From Palleronia sediminis (GTDB lineage: Bacteria > Pseudomonadota > Alphaproteobacteria > Rhodobacterales > Rhodobacteraceae): a stretch of DNA of 64,000 nucleotides. A program made the position numbers and the translations under genes. The stretch's first letter is position 1; every line of letters begins with the position of its first letter. Below are positions 36,454 through 46,216 of this stretch, in pieces. A model generated the notes under the pieces. The model worked only from the letters and a program-made list of their open reading frames with translations, searched no databases and had not been told where the DNA came from. The DNA lies in NCBI RefSeq assembly GCF_004358695.1, contig NZ_SNAA01000014.1:1-64000 (forward strand), given 5' to 3'.

Positions 36454-36933
36454 CTAGCCCCCGTGCAGGCGGCGGTGCAATTCGCGGATGCGATCGTCGA
36501 ACCCGGCCACCGGCCCCGTCACCGGCACGCCCGACGCGATCTTCTGGATGGGCAGCGTCTCGACCGGGCCGGGCGCCGCGCCCCACTCGGCCATCCACGC
36601 CCCGAGCTGCGCCGAGGAGCTGGCATAGACGATCCGGCCCAGCCCCGCCCAGCCATGGGCGGCCGCGCACATCGGGCAATGCTCGCCCGAGGTATAGACC
36701 GTGGCGGCGCGGCGATCCTCGGGCGACAGGTTCCGCGCCGCCCAGCGCGCCAGCGCGAACTCGGGATGCTCGGTCGGGTCGCCGGTATTGGCGCGGTTGC
36801 GCGCCTCGTGCAGAACCCGCCCGTCGGCCCCGACGAGGACCGAGCCGAACGGCTCGTCCCCGGCCTCCAGCGCCTCTTGCGCAAGGCTCACGCAGCGCTC
36901 CAGATGGCGCGCGTCGATATCGGCATCTTGCAT
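36454..36933 (-). CDS. Nucleoside/guanine deaminase family protein
   Basis: This 159-residue protein of the cytidine/deoxycytidylate deaminase superfamily has zinc-site motifs EHPEF (His56, with Glu58 as the likely catalytic acid) and HCPMC (Cys86, Cys89). The first motif has Pro between His and Glu instead of the usual Ala or Val. The layout is closest to GuaD/TadA-like guanine or nucleoside deaminases. The substrate is not certain, and the catabolic neighbourhood allows another amine. The ATG at 36933 was chosen by family length. It is the last gene of the XRE-led four-gene operon, 37 bases after the flavoprotein gene. Confidence 0.82.
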   Translation of the reverse strand: MQDADIDARHLERCVSLAQEALEAGDEPFGSVLVGADGRVLHEARNRANTGDPTEHPEFALARWAARNLSPEDRRAATVYTSGEHCPMCAAAHGWAGLGRIVYASSSAQLGAWMAEWGAAPGPVETLPIQKIASGVPVTGPVAGFDDRIRELHRRLHGG

Positions 36934-36970
36934 CGTCGCTCTCCTTGCCTGCGTCCGACGGCGGCCGGTT

Positions 36971-39400
36971 TCAGCCGCGCATCCGGTCTCCGCCGGGGTC
37001 GAACATGGGTTTGAGAGACGCGCGCGCGGCCACGCGGGTTCCCGCCACCTCGATCTCGTAGCGCGAGGCCAGAACATCCGCGGCGCTTTCCCCGGCGCAG
37101 GGCACGTAGCCCAGACCCACCGCGCCGCCCAGGCTGTGCCCGTAGCCGCCCGAGGTCAGGTGCCCCACCACCTCGCCGTCGCGCAGGATCGGCTCGGCAT
37201 GGAACAGCAGCGGCTCGGGATCGTCGAGCCGGAACTGCACCATGCGCGCGACGGGCCCCGTTTCGCGTCGCGCGGCGACGGCCTCGGCCCCGACATAGCC
37301 GCCCGCGCGGCGCGCGGCGAACCCGAGCCCCGCGTCGATGACATGATCGGCCGGGGTGATGTCGTGGCCCATGTGGCGGAACCCCTTTTCGAGCCTGAGC
37401 GAGTCCATCGCATGCAGCCCCACCAGCGCCAGCCCGTGATCCGCGCCCGCCTCGGCGATCGTCTCGAAGGCATGGGCCGCCATGTCGGACGAGACATAGA
37501 CCTCCCACCCCAGCTCGCCGACATAGGACAGCCGGTGCAGACGCGCGCGTCCCATCCCCAGATCGACCTCGCGCGCCATGCCGAAGGGATGCGCCGCATC
37601 GCCCAGGTCGGCATCGGTGACGGCGCCGAGCAGGTCGCGCGCCCGCGGCCCCATGACGGCCATCACCGCCTCGCCCGCGGTCACGTCGGTGATCGTCACG
37701 CGCCGCTCGCCGGCCAGCCTGCGCAGCCGCGTCTCGTCGCGCAGCCGCGTCGCCGCGGGCGTGACCATGAGAAACGCGGTTTCCGACAGGCGCGTGACCG
37801 TCACATCGGCCTCGATCCCGCCCGCGGCGTTCAGCATCTGGGTATAGACGATGCGGCCCGGCGCGACCTCGAGATCGGCACCGCAGGCCAGCGCCATCAG
37901 GCCCGCCGCATCCGCCCCCTCGATCCTGAGCTTGCCGAAGGACGACATGTCGTAAAGCCCGACCCCCTCGCGCAGCGCCTTGTGTTCGCGGGCCTGCGCC
38001 ATGAACCAGCTGGTGCGGCCCCAGCCGTAGCGATAGGCGCGCGGCTCGTCGCCCAGGGCGAACCAGTTCGGCCGTTCCCACCCGGCAAGCTCGCCCATCA
38101 CCGCGCCGCGATCGAGCATCTCGCGATGCAGCGGCGAGCGTCTGACCCCGCGCGCGGTGGCCTTTTGCCGCGCGGGCCAGTGATCGGCATAAAGCAGCCC
38201 CAGCGTCTCGGACGCGCGGGCGCGCAGGTAGCGGCGGTTGGACAGGAACGGCTCCATCCGCGCGATATCCACATCCATGAGGTCGAACGGCATCTCGCCG
38301 CCCTCCATCCATTGCGACAGCGCCAGCCCCGCGCCGCCCGCGCTCTGGATACCGATGGAGTTGAACCCCGCCGCGACCCAGACATTCGCCGTGCCCGGAC
38401 AGGGCCCGAGGTGATAGGCGTCGTCGGGGGTAAAGCTCTCGGGCCCGTTGAAGAAGGTGTGGATGCCGGCATCGGCGAGGATCGGCAGCCGTTCGACCGC
38501 GCGTTCGAGGATCGGCTCGAAATGGTCGAAATCCTCGGGAAGCTGGTCGAACTCGAACCCCTCGGGGATCGGCCCCCACGGCTTGGCCACCGGCTCGAAG
38601 GCGCCGACCAGCATCTTGCCCGCATCCTCCTTGTAATAGGCGCATTCGTCGGGGACGCGCAGCACCGGCAGGCGGCCGAGCCCGTCGATGGCCTCGGTCA
38701 CGATATAGAAATGCTCGCACGCCTGTAACGGCACGGCATGGCCCAGCATCTCGCCCAGATCGCGGCCCCACATGCCGGCGCAGTTGACGACGTGATCGCA
38801 GGCGATGGCGCCCTGCCCGGTCCCGTCCTCCCATTCGACATGGGTGATCCGCGCGCCGTCGCGGCGCACGCCGGTCACGCGCGTCCGCTCGGCCACCACG
38901 GCGCCGCGCATCCGCGCACCCCTGGCAAGGCTCAGCGCGATGTTGGACGGATCGCCCTGCCCGTCGCGCGGTAGCCAGACGCCCGAGCGGACCCCCTCCA
39001 TCGCGAGATGGGGATAGCGCGCCGCGATCTCGGTGGGCGAGATCTCCTCGACCTCGACGCCGAAGGCGCGCGCCATGCCCGCCTGCCGCGCGATCTCTTC
39101 GGCGCGATCCTCGGTCAGCGCCACGGTGATCGAGCCGTTGCGGCGAAACCCGGTCGCCACCCCGGTCTCGGCCTCGAGCGTGCCGTAAAGCTCCTGGCTG
39201 TATTTCGCGAGCCGCGTCATGGCGGGCGTCGCGCGAAGCTGCGCGATCAGTCCCGCCGCGTGCCATGTCGTCCCCGAGGTCAGCCGCTTGCGTTCCAGAA
39301 GCACCGGGTTCCAGCCGAGTTTGGCAAGGTGGTAGGCGACCGAGCAGCCGACGACGCCGCCGCCGATGACGACGGTGCGGGCCGAGGTGGGAAGTGTCAT
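36971..39400 (-). CDS. FAD-dependent N-demethylase with GcvT domain (dimethylglycine dehydrogenase-like), copy 1
   Basis: This 809-residue protein has an N-terminal DAO-type FAD domain (VVIGGGVVGCSVAYHLAKLGW) and SGTTWHAAG, the segment that usually carries the covalent-FAD His in DMGDH-like enzymes. A FAO_M-like middle follows, then a C-terminal GcvT aminomethyltransferase domain (from about residue 430) with GVGLYDMSSFGKLRIEG and SYVGELGWEVYV. Such enzymes oxidise N-methyl groups and pass formaldehyde to tetrahydrofolate. Its paralogue lies 4 bases upstream on the same strand. The substrate is unknown: dimethylglycine, sarcosine or a related methylamine. Confidence 0.88.
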   Translation of the reverse strand: MTLPTSARTVVIGGGVVGCSVAYHLAKLGWNPVLLERKRLTSGTTWHAAGLIAQLRATPAMTRLAKYSQELYGTLEAETGVATGFRRNGSITVALTEDRAEEIARQAGMARAFGVEVEEISPTEIAARYPHLAMEGVRSGVWLPRDGQGDPSNIALSLARGARMRGAVVAERTRVTGVRRDGARITHVEWEDGTGQGAIACDHVVNCAGMWGRDLGEMLGHAVPLQACEHFYIVTEAIDGLGRLPVLRVPDECAYYKEDAGKMLVGAFEPVAKPWGPIPEGFEFDQLPEDFDHFEPILERAVERLPILADAGIHTFFNGPESFTPDDAYHLGPCPGTANVWVAAGFNSIGIQSAGGAGLALSQWMEGGEMPFDLMDVDIARMEPFLSNRRYLRARASETLGLLYADHWPARQKATARGVRRSPLHREMLDRGAVMGELAGWERPNWFALGDEPRAYRYGWGRTSWFMAQAREHKALREGVGLYDMSSFGKLRIEGADAAGLMALACGADLEVAPGRIVYTQMLNAAGGIEADVTVTRLSETAFLMVTPAATRLRDETRLRRLAGERRVTITDVTAGEAVMAVMGPRARDLLGAVTDADLGDAAHPFGMAREVDLGMGRARLHRLSYVGELGWEVYVSSDMAAHAFETIAEAGADHGLALVGLHAMDSLRLEKGFRHMGHDITPADHVIDAGLGFAARRAGGYVGAEAVAARRETGPVARMVQFRLDDPEPLLFHAEPILRDGEVVGHLTSGGYGHSLGGAVGLGYVPCAGESAADVLASRYEIEVAGTRVAARASLKPMFDPGGDRMRG

Positions 39401-39404
39401 CGCG

Positions 39405-41783
39405 TCAGCTCCTGATGCGGGTGAAATCGGCATCCCACGCGGCGCCCGGCAGGACGCGGGCCTGCGCGGGCCGGCCGAAGATGTCGATGGAAAGCGACGT
39501 TCCCGGCGCGGCGAGATCCACGGGCAGCATGGCCAGCGCCAGCGGCTTGCCCACGCGGTGCCCGAAGGCGGCGGTCGTCACCTCGCCCACGATGCTGTCG
39601 CCCGAGAGCACGTTCGACATGGGCAGCGGATCGAACGCGCCGTCATGTTCGAGCAGTGCGATGCGCCGCTCGGGCGTGCCGGGGTGGCGCATGAACCGCG
39701 CGAGGCCCAACTCTTCGAGCGTGTAGTCCGTGGACAGGTCGCCCTTCCACGACAGCCAGCCCTTTTCCATCCGCATCGAATCGAGCGCCATCATCCCGAA
39801 GGGGCGCGCCCCCGCCCCCGTCACCGCGTCCCACAGGGCCGGGATATCGGCGGGCCGGGCGTGGATCTCCCAGCCGAGATCGCCCGCGAAAGACACCCGC
39901 GCGAGCGTGCAGCCGATGCCCGCCACCTCGGCCCGCTGATGGCTGAGCCAGGGCGCGGACAGGTCGGCCGTCGTGCCGATCCCCGTCAATAGCGCCCGCG
40001 CCTCGGGTCCCGTGACAAGCAGGGTCGAGACCTCGTCGGTGCGGTCGACGAGCGTCAGCCCGTCACGCAGATCCCGCGTGAGCACGTCGCGGTCGTGCCA
40101 TTGGGCCGCGGCCGCGGTGATGAGCGTGAACGCATCCTCGTCATGGCGGAGCACCGACATTTCGGTCAGGCACCGCCCCCGCGCATCCGCGAAATAGGCC
40201 AGCCCCATCCGCCCGGTCCGGGGCAGCCGCCCCGCGATCCGGCCCGCGAGCCAGTCGCCCGCGCCTGCGCCCGACAGCTCGAACCGGGTAAAGCCGCAGA
40301 TGTCGATGACGCCCACACCGTCGCGGACCGCCGCCACCTCGTCGGCAACCGCACCCCACCACGGGCCGTGCCGGGCAAAGGTCTCGGTCGCGGCCTCGGT
40401 GGTGTCGTCGCCCGGCCTTGCATACCACAAGGCCCGCTCCCACCCGCCGAAGGCGCCCATCCGTCCGCCCGCCGCCTTGATGCGGTCATGCGCGGGCGAT
40501 AGCCGCTTGTCGCGGCCCGCGGGCCAGGCATGGTGGGGGTGCTGCAAGGCGTATTCGTGGCGATAGACTTGAAGCCCCATCGCATCGGCCGCCGCCTGGT
40601 CGACCCAGCCCGTAAAGCGGCGCGGGTCCATCGACCAGGCATCCCATTCGGGCGCGCCCTCGACGATCCAGTCGGTCAGCAGCTTGCCCGCCCCGCCGGC
40701 CTGCGCGATCCCGAAGGTAAAGACGCAGGCCTCGAAGGCATCGGGCACCCCCGGCATCGGCCCGATCAAGGGCAAGCCGTCGGGCGCATAGGGGATGGGG
40801 CCGTTGATGACCCGGCTGATCCCCGCCGTGCCCAGCAGCGGCACGCGCGCCATGGCATCCTCGATATAGGGTTCGAGCCGGTCGAGATCGTCCGGGAAAA
40901 GCTGGAACGAGAAATCCTCGGGCATCGGCGCGTCGGTCCAGAAGGGCTGTCCGCCGCGCTCGTAGGGGCCGAGGTTCAGGCCGGTCTTTTCCTGCCGGAG
41001 GTAGTACGACACGTCGGGGTCGCGCACGAGCGGCAGCTTGCGGCCGTTCTCGCGGGTCCATTCCGCGATCTCGGGGATCTCTTCGGTCAGCAGGTACTGG
41101 TGCTGCAAAACCGTCATCGGCACCGTGCGCCCGCCATGGGGCCTGAACCATTCGCCGATGCGCTGCGCGTAATAGCCGCCCGCGTTGACGACATAGCGGC
41201 AGCGGATATCGCCCTGCGCGGTATGCACGATCCATTCGCCGCCCTTGCGCGTCACGCCGGTCGCGGGCCGGAAACGGTGGATCGTAGCCCCGAGCGCGCG
41301 CGCGCCCGCGGCCAGCGCGCCGGTCAGCGAGGCGGGGTCGGCATCGCCGTCATGGGCGTCCCAGAACCCGCCGACCAGGTCGTGCGTCTCGAGGAACGGA
41401 TAGGCCTCGCGCATGTCGGCGACCGTCATCATCTCGGTCGGCATCCCGAGCTTGCGCCCCCACGCGGCGACATGCTCGAACTCGCGCATCCGGTCGTCGG
41501 TATGGGCCAGGCGGATCGCGCCGGTGACGTTGTAGGTCAGCGGTGTGCCCGTCGCCGCCTCGAGCCCGCGGTAAAGCTCCATCGAATAGCGCTGGAGCTT
41601 CGTCATCCCCAGCGAGGTCGAGAAGGTCGGGCAGTTGCCCGCCGCGTGCCAGGTCGAGCCCGCCGTGAGCTCGTTCTTTTCGAGCAGGGTGCAATCGGTC
41701 CAGCCCCGCTGGGCCAGATGGTAGAGGCAGGACACGCCGACGACGCCGCCCCCGATGATGACGACGCGGGCGGTTTCGGTCAT
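39405..41783 (-). CDS. FAD-dependent N-demethylase with GcvT domain (dimethylglycine dehydrogenase-like), copy 2
   Basis: This 792-residue paralogue of the next gene has the same layout: VVIIGGGVVGVSCLYHLAQRGW, AGSTWHAAGN at the covalent-FAD position, and a C-terminal GcvT domain containing GVGVIDICGFTRFELSG and SFAGDLGWEIHA. The two copies are clearly diverged, which suggests different substrates or a heteromeric complex. Its ATG at 41783 overlaps the XRE-cupin stop by 4 bases (ATGA), and its stop is 4 bases before copy 1. This is a tightly coupled operon. Confidence 0.88.
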   Translation of the reverse strand: MTETARVVIIGGGVVGVSCLYHLAQRGWTDCTLLEKNELTAGSTWHAAGNCPTFSTSLGMTKLQRYSMELYRGLEAATGTPLTYNVTGAIRLAHTDDRMREFEHVAAWGRKLGMPTEMMTVADMREAYPFLETHDLVGGFWDAHDGDADPASLTGALAAGARALGATIHRFRPATGVTRKGGEWIVHTAQGDIRCRYVVNAGGYYAQRIGEWFRPHGGRTVPMTVLQHQYLLTEEIPEIAEWTRENGRKLPLVRDPDVSYYLRQEKTGLNLGPYERGGQPFWTDAPMPEDFSFQLFPDDLDRLEPYIEDAMARVPLLGTAGISRVINGPIPYAPDGLPLIGPMPGVPDAFEACVFTFGIAQAGGAGKLLTDWIVEGAPEWDAWSMDPRRFTGWVDQAAADAMGLQVYRHEYALQHPHHAWPAGRDKRLSPAHDRIKAAGGRMGAFGGWERALWYARPGDDTTEAATETFARHGPWWGAVADEVAAVRDGVGVIDICGFTRFELSGAGAGDWLAGRIAGRLPRTGRMGLAYFADARGRCLTEMSVLRHDEDAFTLITAAAAQWHDRDVLTRDLRDGLTLVDRTDEVSTLLVTGPEARALLTGIGTTADLSAPWLSHQRAEVAGIGCTLARVSFAGDLGWEIHARPADIPALWDAVTGAGARPFGMMALDSMRMEKGWLSWKGDLSTDYTLEELGLARFMRHPGTPERRIALLEHDGAFDPLPMSNVLSGDSIVGEVTTAAFGHRVGKPLALAMLPVDLAAPGTSLSIDIFGRPAQARVLPGAAWDADFTRIRS

Positions 41784-42328
41784 GGCAGGCTTTCCTGTGT
41801 GTAGATGGCGGGGGAGATGATCCAGACGGCCACGGCCGGTTCGGAATGCTCGTTGGCCCAGCGGAACGGCTGTCCGCGCAGCCGCGCGGTATCGCCGGGG
41901 CGCAGGTCGTGGCGGTCCTCGCCCAGCCACACGCTCAGCCGCCCCGACAGCAGATGCGCGATCTCGGTCGTGTCGCGGATCACCAGGTCGTCGCGCCGCG
42001 CGCCGGGCTGAAACACCGAGTGGATCACCTCGAACCCGTCGGTGAGATCGGGCGACAACAGCTCTTCGTGCAGACCCGGCACGCGTTCGCCCAGCACGCG
42101 GCGGCGGCCCGCGCGCACCACCTCGCCCACCTCGCGGTCGGTCAGCAGCGTCAGCGGCGCGTCCAGCGTTTCGGCCATCCGCGCGAGTGTCTCGCCGTCG
42201 GGGGTCGAGAGATCGCGTTCGACCTGGCTCATCCAGCCGACCGACCGGTCGAGCCGGTCGGCCATCTGGGCAAGCGTCAGGCCGCGGGCGCGGCGCAGGG
42301 CGCGGAGGTCGGCACCGAGGGCGGACAT
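41780..42328 (-). CDS. XRE family regulator with C-terminal cupin
   Basis: This 182-residue protein has an N-terminal helix-turn-helix (ADLRALRRARGLTLAQMADRL...VGWMSQVERD) and a C-terminal single cupin domain (SVFQPGARRDDLVIRDTTEIAHLLSGRLSVWLGEDRHDLRPGD begins the barrel). This architecture is common among local regulators of amine and amino-acid catabolism. It is the first gene of the operon with the two GcvT-type demethylases, overlapping the first by 4 bases, so it probably autoregulates the operon. The ATG at 42328 follows CGGGAATC. Confidence 0.92.
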   Translation of the reverse strand: MSALGADLRALRRARGLTLAQMADRLDRSVGWMSQVERDLSTPDGETLARMAETLDAPLTLLTDREVGEVVRAGRRRVLGERVPGLHEELLSPDLTDGFEVIHSVFQPGARRDDLVIRDTTEIAHLLSGRLSVWLGEDRHDLRPGDTARLRGQPFRWANEHSEPAVAVWIISPAIYTQESLP

Positions 42329-42433
42329 GGCGATTCCCGTGAAATCCTGCGCCGATATTTCACGACCCCGCCCGGCGCGGCAATCCCTTTCGCGCGCCGC
42401 CCGCACCTGTTTTTCGACCGGCGCGCCGTGGGC

Positions 42434-42634
42434 TCAGCCTGCCGCGCGCACCTCGTAGCCCGCGCTCCGCACCGCTTCGGCCAACGTCGCCGGCTCGGCC
42501 GGGCTGTCGATCTCGACGACATGCGTGGTCAGATCGCACCTCACCTGCGCGCCGGGATCGACCTTGCGGATCGCGGTTTCGATGGCGCCGGTGCAATGGG
42601 CGCAGCTCATGTCGGGAACGGTCAGGCGGGTCAT
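42434..42634 (-). CDS. copZ: Copper chaperone (heavy-metal-associated domain)
   Basis: This 66-residue single HMA domain has MSCAHC (Cys11, Cys14), the Cu(I)-binding motif, and the typical beta-alpha-beta length. It hands Cu(I) to P-type ATPases such as the divergent CopA. The ATG at 42634 follows AAGGAGAGACGC. A CueR-type operator with a stretched promoter spacer lies immediately upstream on its own strand, separate from the one serving copA. Confidence 0.93.
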   Translation of the reverse strand: MTRLTVPDMSCAHCTGAIETAIRKVDPGAQVRCDLTTHVVEIDSPAEPATLAEAVRSAGYEVRAAG

Positions 42635-42659
42635 GCGTCTCTCCTTCGGCATTTCGCGA

Positions 42660-42690
42660 CAGGTGGGGCCTTCCACCGCGGGAAGGTCAA
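42660..42690 (-). promoter_or_regulatory. CueR-type promoter/operator for copZ
   Basis: Reading leftwards, TTGACC (42690-42685) is followed by the dyad CCTTCC/GGAAGG (42669-42686) and then CACCTG about 19 bases on. The dyad inside a long spacer is the hallmark of MerR-family copper promoters. The -10 box is weak. Confidence 0.65.
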
Positions 42691-42717
42691 GACGCCGGAA
42701 AACGGCGCGCACCCCCA

Positions 42718-42748
42718 TTGACCTTCCAGCCGGTGGAACCCCTATCTG
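42718..42748 (+). promoter_or_regulatory. CueR-type promoter/operator for copA
   Basis: TTGACC (42718-42723) and TATCTG (42743-42748) are separated by 19 bases that contain the dyad TTCCAGCCGGTGGAA. The overlong spacer that must be untwisted by the activator, with the CTTCC..GGAA dyad, is typical of CueR-controlled copA promoters. Confidence 0.75.
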
Positions 42749-42775
42749 GGGCGCGACAGCATTCAGGAGACCCCC

Positions 42776-45283
42776 ATGCCCGCTTCGCAGACGCTCAGGC
42801 TTTCGGTGCAGAACATGTCCTGCGGCTCTTGCGTGGGCCGTGTCGAAAGGGTGCTGGCGGGCCGTCCCGGCGTCGACGGGGTCGCCGTCAACCTCGCCAG
42901 CGAGACGGTGCAGATGCAGGTCGACTCGGCCGACCGCCTGTCCGAGGTGCTCGCCGCGCTGTCGCAAGCCGGTTATCCCGCCCGCACCCGGACCGTCCGG
43001 CTCGACGTGGCGTCGATGTCCTGCGCCTCCTGCGTGGGGCGGGTGGACAGGGCGCTTGCTGCGCTGCCGGGCGTGATCGAGGTCGGCGTCAACCTCGCCT
43101 CGGAAACCGCGACCGTCACCTATGCAGAGGGCGCGGTCGATATCGCCGATTTGCTGCGCGCGGCCCAGGCGGCGGGCTATCCCGCCACCCCGGCGCAGGA
43201 TACCGCGCCCGAGGATCGCGGCGCGCGCAAGGATGACGAGGCGCGGGCTCTGGCGCGCCGGACCGCGCTGGCCGCGGCGCTGGCGCTGCCGGTCTTCGTG
43301 CTCGAGATGGGCGCCCATGTCGTGCCCGGAATGCACGGGCTGATCGGACGCACAATCGGGCACGAGGCGAGCTGGCTCATCCAGTTCGTGCTGACCACCG
43401 CCGTTCTCGCAGGGCCCGGACGCGGGTTCTACACCAAGGGCTTTCCGGCATTGCTGCGCGGCGCGCCCGACATGAACAGCCTCGTCGCCGTCGGCACCTC
43501 GGCCGCCTACCTGTTCTCGGTGGTGGCGCTTTTCGCGCCCTCGGTCCTGCCCGAGGGCAGCCGCGCCGTCTATTTCGAGGCGGCGGCGGTGATCGTGGTG
43601 CTGATCCTGCTGGGCCGGTGGATGGAGGCGCGCGCCAAGGGCCGCACCGGCGCCGCGATCCAGAAACTGCTTGGGCTTCAGGCGCGCACCGCGCGGGTTC
43701 TGGTCGAGGGCGAGCCGCAGGACGTGGCCATCGAGCGTATCCGCACCGGCGATATCCTGATCGTGCGCCCCGGCGAACGCATCGCCGTGGACGGCGAGGT
43801 GATCGAGGGCAGCGCCCGCGTCGACGAAAGCATGATCACGGGCGAGCCTGTGCCGGTGGCCAAGACCGCGGGCGACCCGGTCACGGGCGGCACGGTCAAT
43901 GGCAGCGGCGCGTTCCGGTTCCGCGCGACCCGCGTCGGCGCCGACACGACGCTCGCCCAGATCATCCGCATGGTCGAAGAGGCGCAGGGCGCCAAGCTGC
44001 CGATCCAGGGCATGGTGGACCGCATCACGCTGTGGTTCGTGCCGGCCGTCATGGCGCTGGCCGCGCTCACGGTGCTGGTCTGGCTGATCGTCGGCCCTGC
44101 GCCCGCGCTGTCCCATGCGCTTGTCGCGGGGGTGTCGGTGCTCATCATCGCGTGCCCCTGCGCGATGGGGCTTGCCACGCCGACCTCGATCATGGTCGGC
44201 ACGGGGCGCGCGGCCGGGATGGGCGTGCTGTTTCGCAAGGGCGACGCGCTGCAACAGCTCAGCGGCGTGAGCATCGTGGCGATGGACAAGACCGGCACCG
44301 TCACCGAAGGCCGCCCCGAACTGACCGACATGGTGCTGGCCGAGGGGTTCGACCGCGCCGAGGTGCTGGCGCTGGTGGCCGCGGTCGAGGAACAGTCCGA
44401 GCACCCCATCGCCGACGCCATCACCCGCGCGGCCCGCGCCGAGAACGCCCCCCGCCACGCGGTCGAGAGCTTTGCCTCGATCACCGGCCACGGTGTGCGC
44501 GCACGCATTGCCGGCCGCGACGTCCTGGTGGGCGCCGACCGGCTGATGACGCGCGAGGGGCTCGCGATCGGCGCCCTGGCCGAGGCCGAGACGCGCCTGG
44601 CCGCGCGCGGCCGCACCGCGCTCTTCGCCGCCATCGACGGGCGCGTGGCCGCCGTCATCGCCGTGGCCGACCCGGTAAAGCCGTCCTCGGCCGCCGCGAT
44701 CCGGGCGCTGCACAATCTGGGGCTCGAGGTCGCCATGATCACCGGAGACAAGCGCGAGACGGCCGAGGCCATCGCCCGCGAGACCGGCATCGACCGCGTG
44801 ATCGCGGGCGTCCTGCCCGACGGCAAGGTCGCGGCGCTGGACGATCTGCGCGGATCGTCGGGGCGGATCGCCTTTGTCGGGGACGGCATCAACGACGCCC
44901 CGGCGCTGGCGCATGCCGATGTCGGCATCGCCATCGGCACGGGCACCGACGTGGCCATCGAGTCTGCCGATGTCGTTCTGATGTCGGGCGACCTGCGCGG
45001 CGTGGTGAACGCCTATCGCGTCTCGAACCGGACGATGCGCAACATCCGCCAGAACCTGTTCTGGGCCTTCGGCTATAACGTCGCGCTGATCCCGGTGGCG
45101 GCCGGCGTGCTCTATCCCGCCTTCGGCGTGCTGCTCTCGCCGATGCTGGCCGCGGGCGCGATGGCACTGTCCTCGGTCTTCGTGCTGTCGAACGCGCTGC
45201 GCCTGCGCCGCATCGCGCCCGCCATGGACGAGGCCCGCGCGCCGCGCGGATCCGCGCGGCTCTCCCCCACCCCGGCCGAATAG
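42776..45283 (+). CDS. copA: Cu(I)-exporting P1B-type ATPase CopA
   Basis: This 835-residue copper pump has two N-terminal HMA domains (CGSC at residues 16-19, CASC near 82-85), eight membrane helices, the membrane Cu site CPC near 460-462, the phosphorylation motif DKTGT near 503, the SEHP motif of P1B ATPases and [11 protein letters not shown] in the hinge. It pumps Cu(I) from the cytoplasm to the periplasm. It is divergent from copZ and followed 12 bases later by cueR. A CueR-type promoter lies directly upstream. Confidence 0.97.
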   Translation: MPASQTLRLSVQNMSCGSCVGRVERVLAGRPGVDGVAVNLASETVQMQVDSADRLSEVLAALSQAGYPARTRTVRLDVASMSCASCVGRVDRALAALPGVIEVGVNLASETATVTYAEGAVDIADLLRAAQAAGYPATPAQDTAPEDRGARKDDEARALARRTALAAALALPVFVLEMGAHVVPGMHGLIGRTIGHEASWLIQFVLTTAVLAGPGRGFYTKGFPALLRGAPDMNSLVAVGTSAAYLFSVVALFAPSVLPEGSRAVYFEAAAVIVVLILLGRWMEARAKGRTGAAIQKLLGLQARTARVLVEGEPQDVAIERIRTGDILIVRPGERIAVDGEVIEGSARVDESMITGEPVPVAKTAGDPVTGGTVNGSGAFRFRATRVGADTTLAQIIRMVEEAQGAKLPIQGMVDRITLWFVPAVMALAALTVLVWLIVGPAPALSHALVAGVSVLIIACPCAMGLATPTSIMVGTGRAAGMGVLFRKGDALQQLSGVSIVAMDKTGTVTEGRPELTDMVLAEGFDRAEVLALVAAVEEQSEHPIADAITRAARAENAPRHAVESFASITGHGVRARIAGRDVLVGADRLMTREGLAIGALAEAETRLAARGRTALFAAIDGRVAAVIAVADPVKPSSAAAIRALHNLGLEVAMITGDKRETAEAIARETGIDRVIAGVLPDGKVAALDDLRGSSGRIAFVGDGINDAPALAHADVGIAIGTGTDVAIESADVVLMSGDLRGVVNAYRVSNRTMRNIRQNLFWAFGYNVALIPVAAGVLYPAFGVLLSPMLAAGAMALSSVFVLSNALRLRRIAPAMDEARAPRGSARLSPTPAE

Positions 45284-45295
45284 AAAGGACGCGCG

Positions 45296-45694
45296 ATGAA
45301 TATCGGCGACGTTGCTGAACGGTCCGGCCTGCCGGCCAAGACGATCCGCTATTACGAGGAAATCGGGCTGATCGCGCCGCGCCGCGCCGCGAACGGCTAT
45401 CGCAGCTTTGCCGAGGCGGATGTGCACAAGCTGGCATTCCTGGGGCGGGCGCGGGCGCTCGGCTTCGGCATCGACGACTGCCGGAGCCTGCTGCAGCTTT
45501 ATGGCGACGACGGCCGCACGAGCGCCGAGGTCAAGCATATCGCCGAGGACCATCTCGAGCGGATCGACGCCAAGATCGCCGAGCTGACCGAGATGCGCGC
45601 GACATTGGCGCGGCTCGTTCATGCCTGCGCCGGGGATCACCGCCCCGATTGCCCCATCCTCGCCGATCTCGCCCGCGCCGAAGGCCGGGGCTGA
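45296..45694 (+). CDS. cueR: Copper-responsive MerR-family regulator CueR
   Basis: This 132-residue MerR-type activator has an N-terminal winged HTH (MNIGDVAERSGLPAKTIRYY), a dimerisation coiled coil and the C-terminal metal loop CAGDHRPDC, with Cys111 and Cys119. These match the two Cu(I)-binding cysteines of E. coli CueR. It should activate copA and copZ through the two stretched-spacer promoters in the copZ-copA gap. The start is 12 bases after the copA stop, so the regulator is in the operon it controls. Confidence 0.94.
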   Translation: MNIGDVAERSGLPAKTIRYYEEIGLIAPRRAANGYRSFAEADVHKLAFLGRARALGFGIDDCRSLLQLYGDDGRTSAEVKHIAEDHLERIDAKIAELTEMRATLARLVHACAGDHRPDCPILADLARAEGRG

Positions 45695-45871
45695 CAGCGC
45701 CGCGCAAGAGGCCCCGAACGCGGCGCGGGGGCCGGGGCGTCGCGCCGGGGTATTTGGGAAAGAGAAGACGGACCCGCCGCGCCCGATCCGGCGCGCGACG
45801 AAACCCGCGCCGGCGGAGGCGCGTTCCGACCCCGTGACGCGATACGGGACCGAGGCGAGAGGGGACGGACC

Positions 45872-46216
45872 ATGACCGAGATCGCGATGCCGCTCGTGCT
45901 GGTGCTGCTGGCCGTGGCGTTTGCCTGGGGCCTCCAGCGGCTCGGCCCCGAGGCGGGCGCGACATGGCCCCACCGCGCGCCCTTTCTCGGCGGCGGCGTG
46001 CCGCAGACCCATGCATGGCAACGCTGGCATGCGCGCTATTACCCGATGACGCTGCTCTTCATCGCCTTCGAAATGGAGATGATGTTCATGTATCCTTGGG
46101 CGGTCGTCTATATCGAGACCGGAACCAAGGCGCTGGCCGAGATGGGCATGTTCCTCGGCATCCTGTCGGTCGGCATCCTCTATGGCTGGCGCGAGGGGGT
46201 GTTCCGGTGGCAATGA
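45872..46216 (+). CDS. nuoA: Complex I subunit A-like membrane protein (atypical cluster)
   Basis: This 114-residue protein with three hydrophobic segments resembles NuoA. The second-helix region LLFIAFEMEMMFMYPWAVV matches the canonical FDxE...FLFPWAV region but carries FEME in place of FDxE. The first-loop YECG motif of respiratory NuoA is missing (here FLGGGVPQTHAW). It is the first gene of an eight-gene operon encoding only the membrane arm of complex I, overlapping the next gene by 4 bases. The ATG at 45872 follows AGAGGGGACGG. Electron partner unknown. Confidence 0.82.
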   Translation: MTEIAMPLVLVLLAVAFAWGLQRLGPEAGATWPHRAPFLGGGVPQTHAWQRWHARYYPMTLLFIAFEMEMMFMYPWAVVYIETGTKALAEMGMFLGILSVGILYGWREGVFRWQ

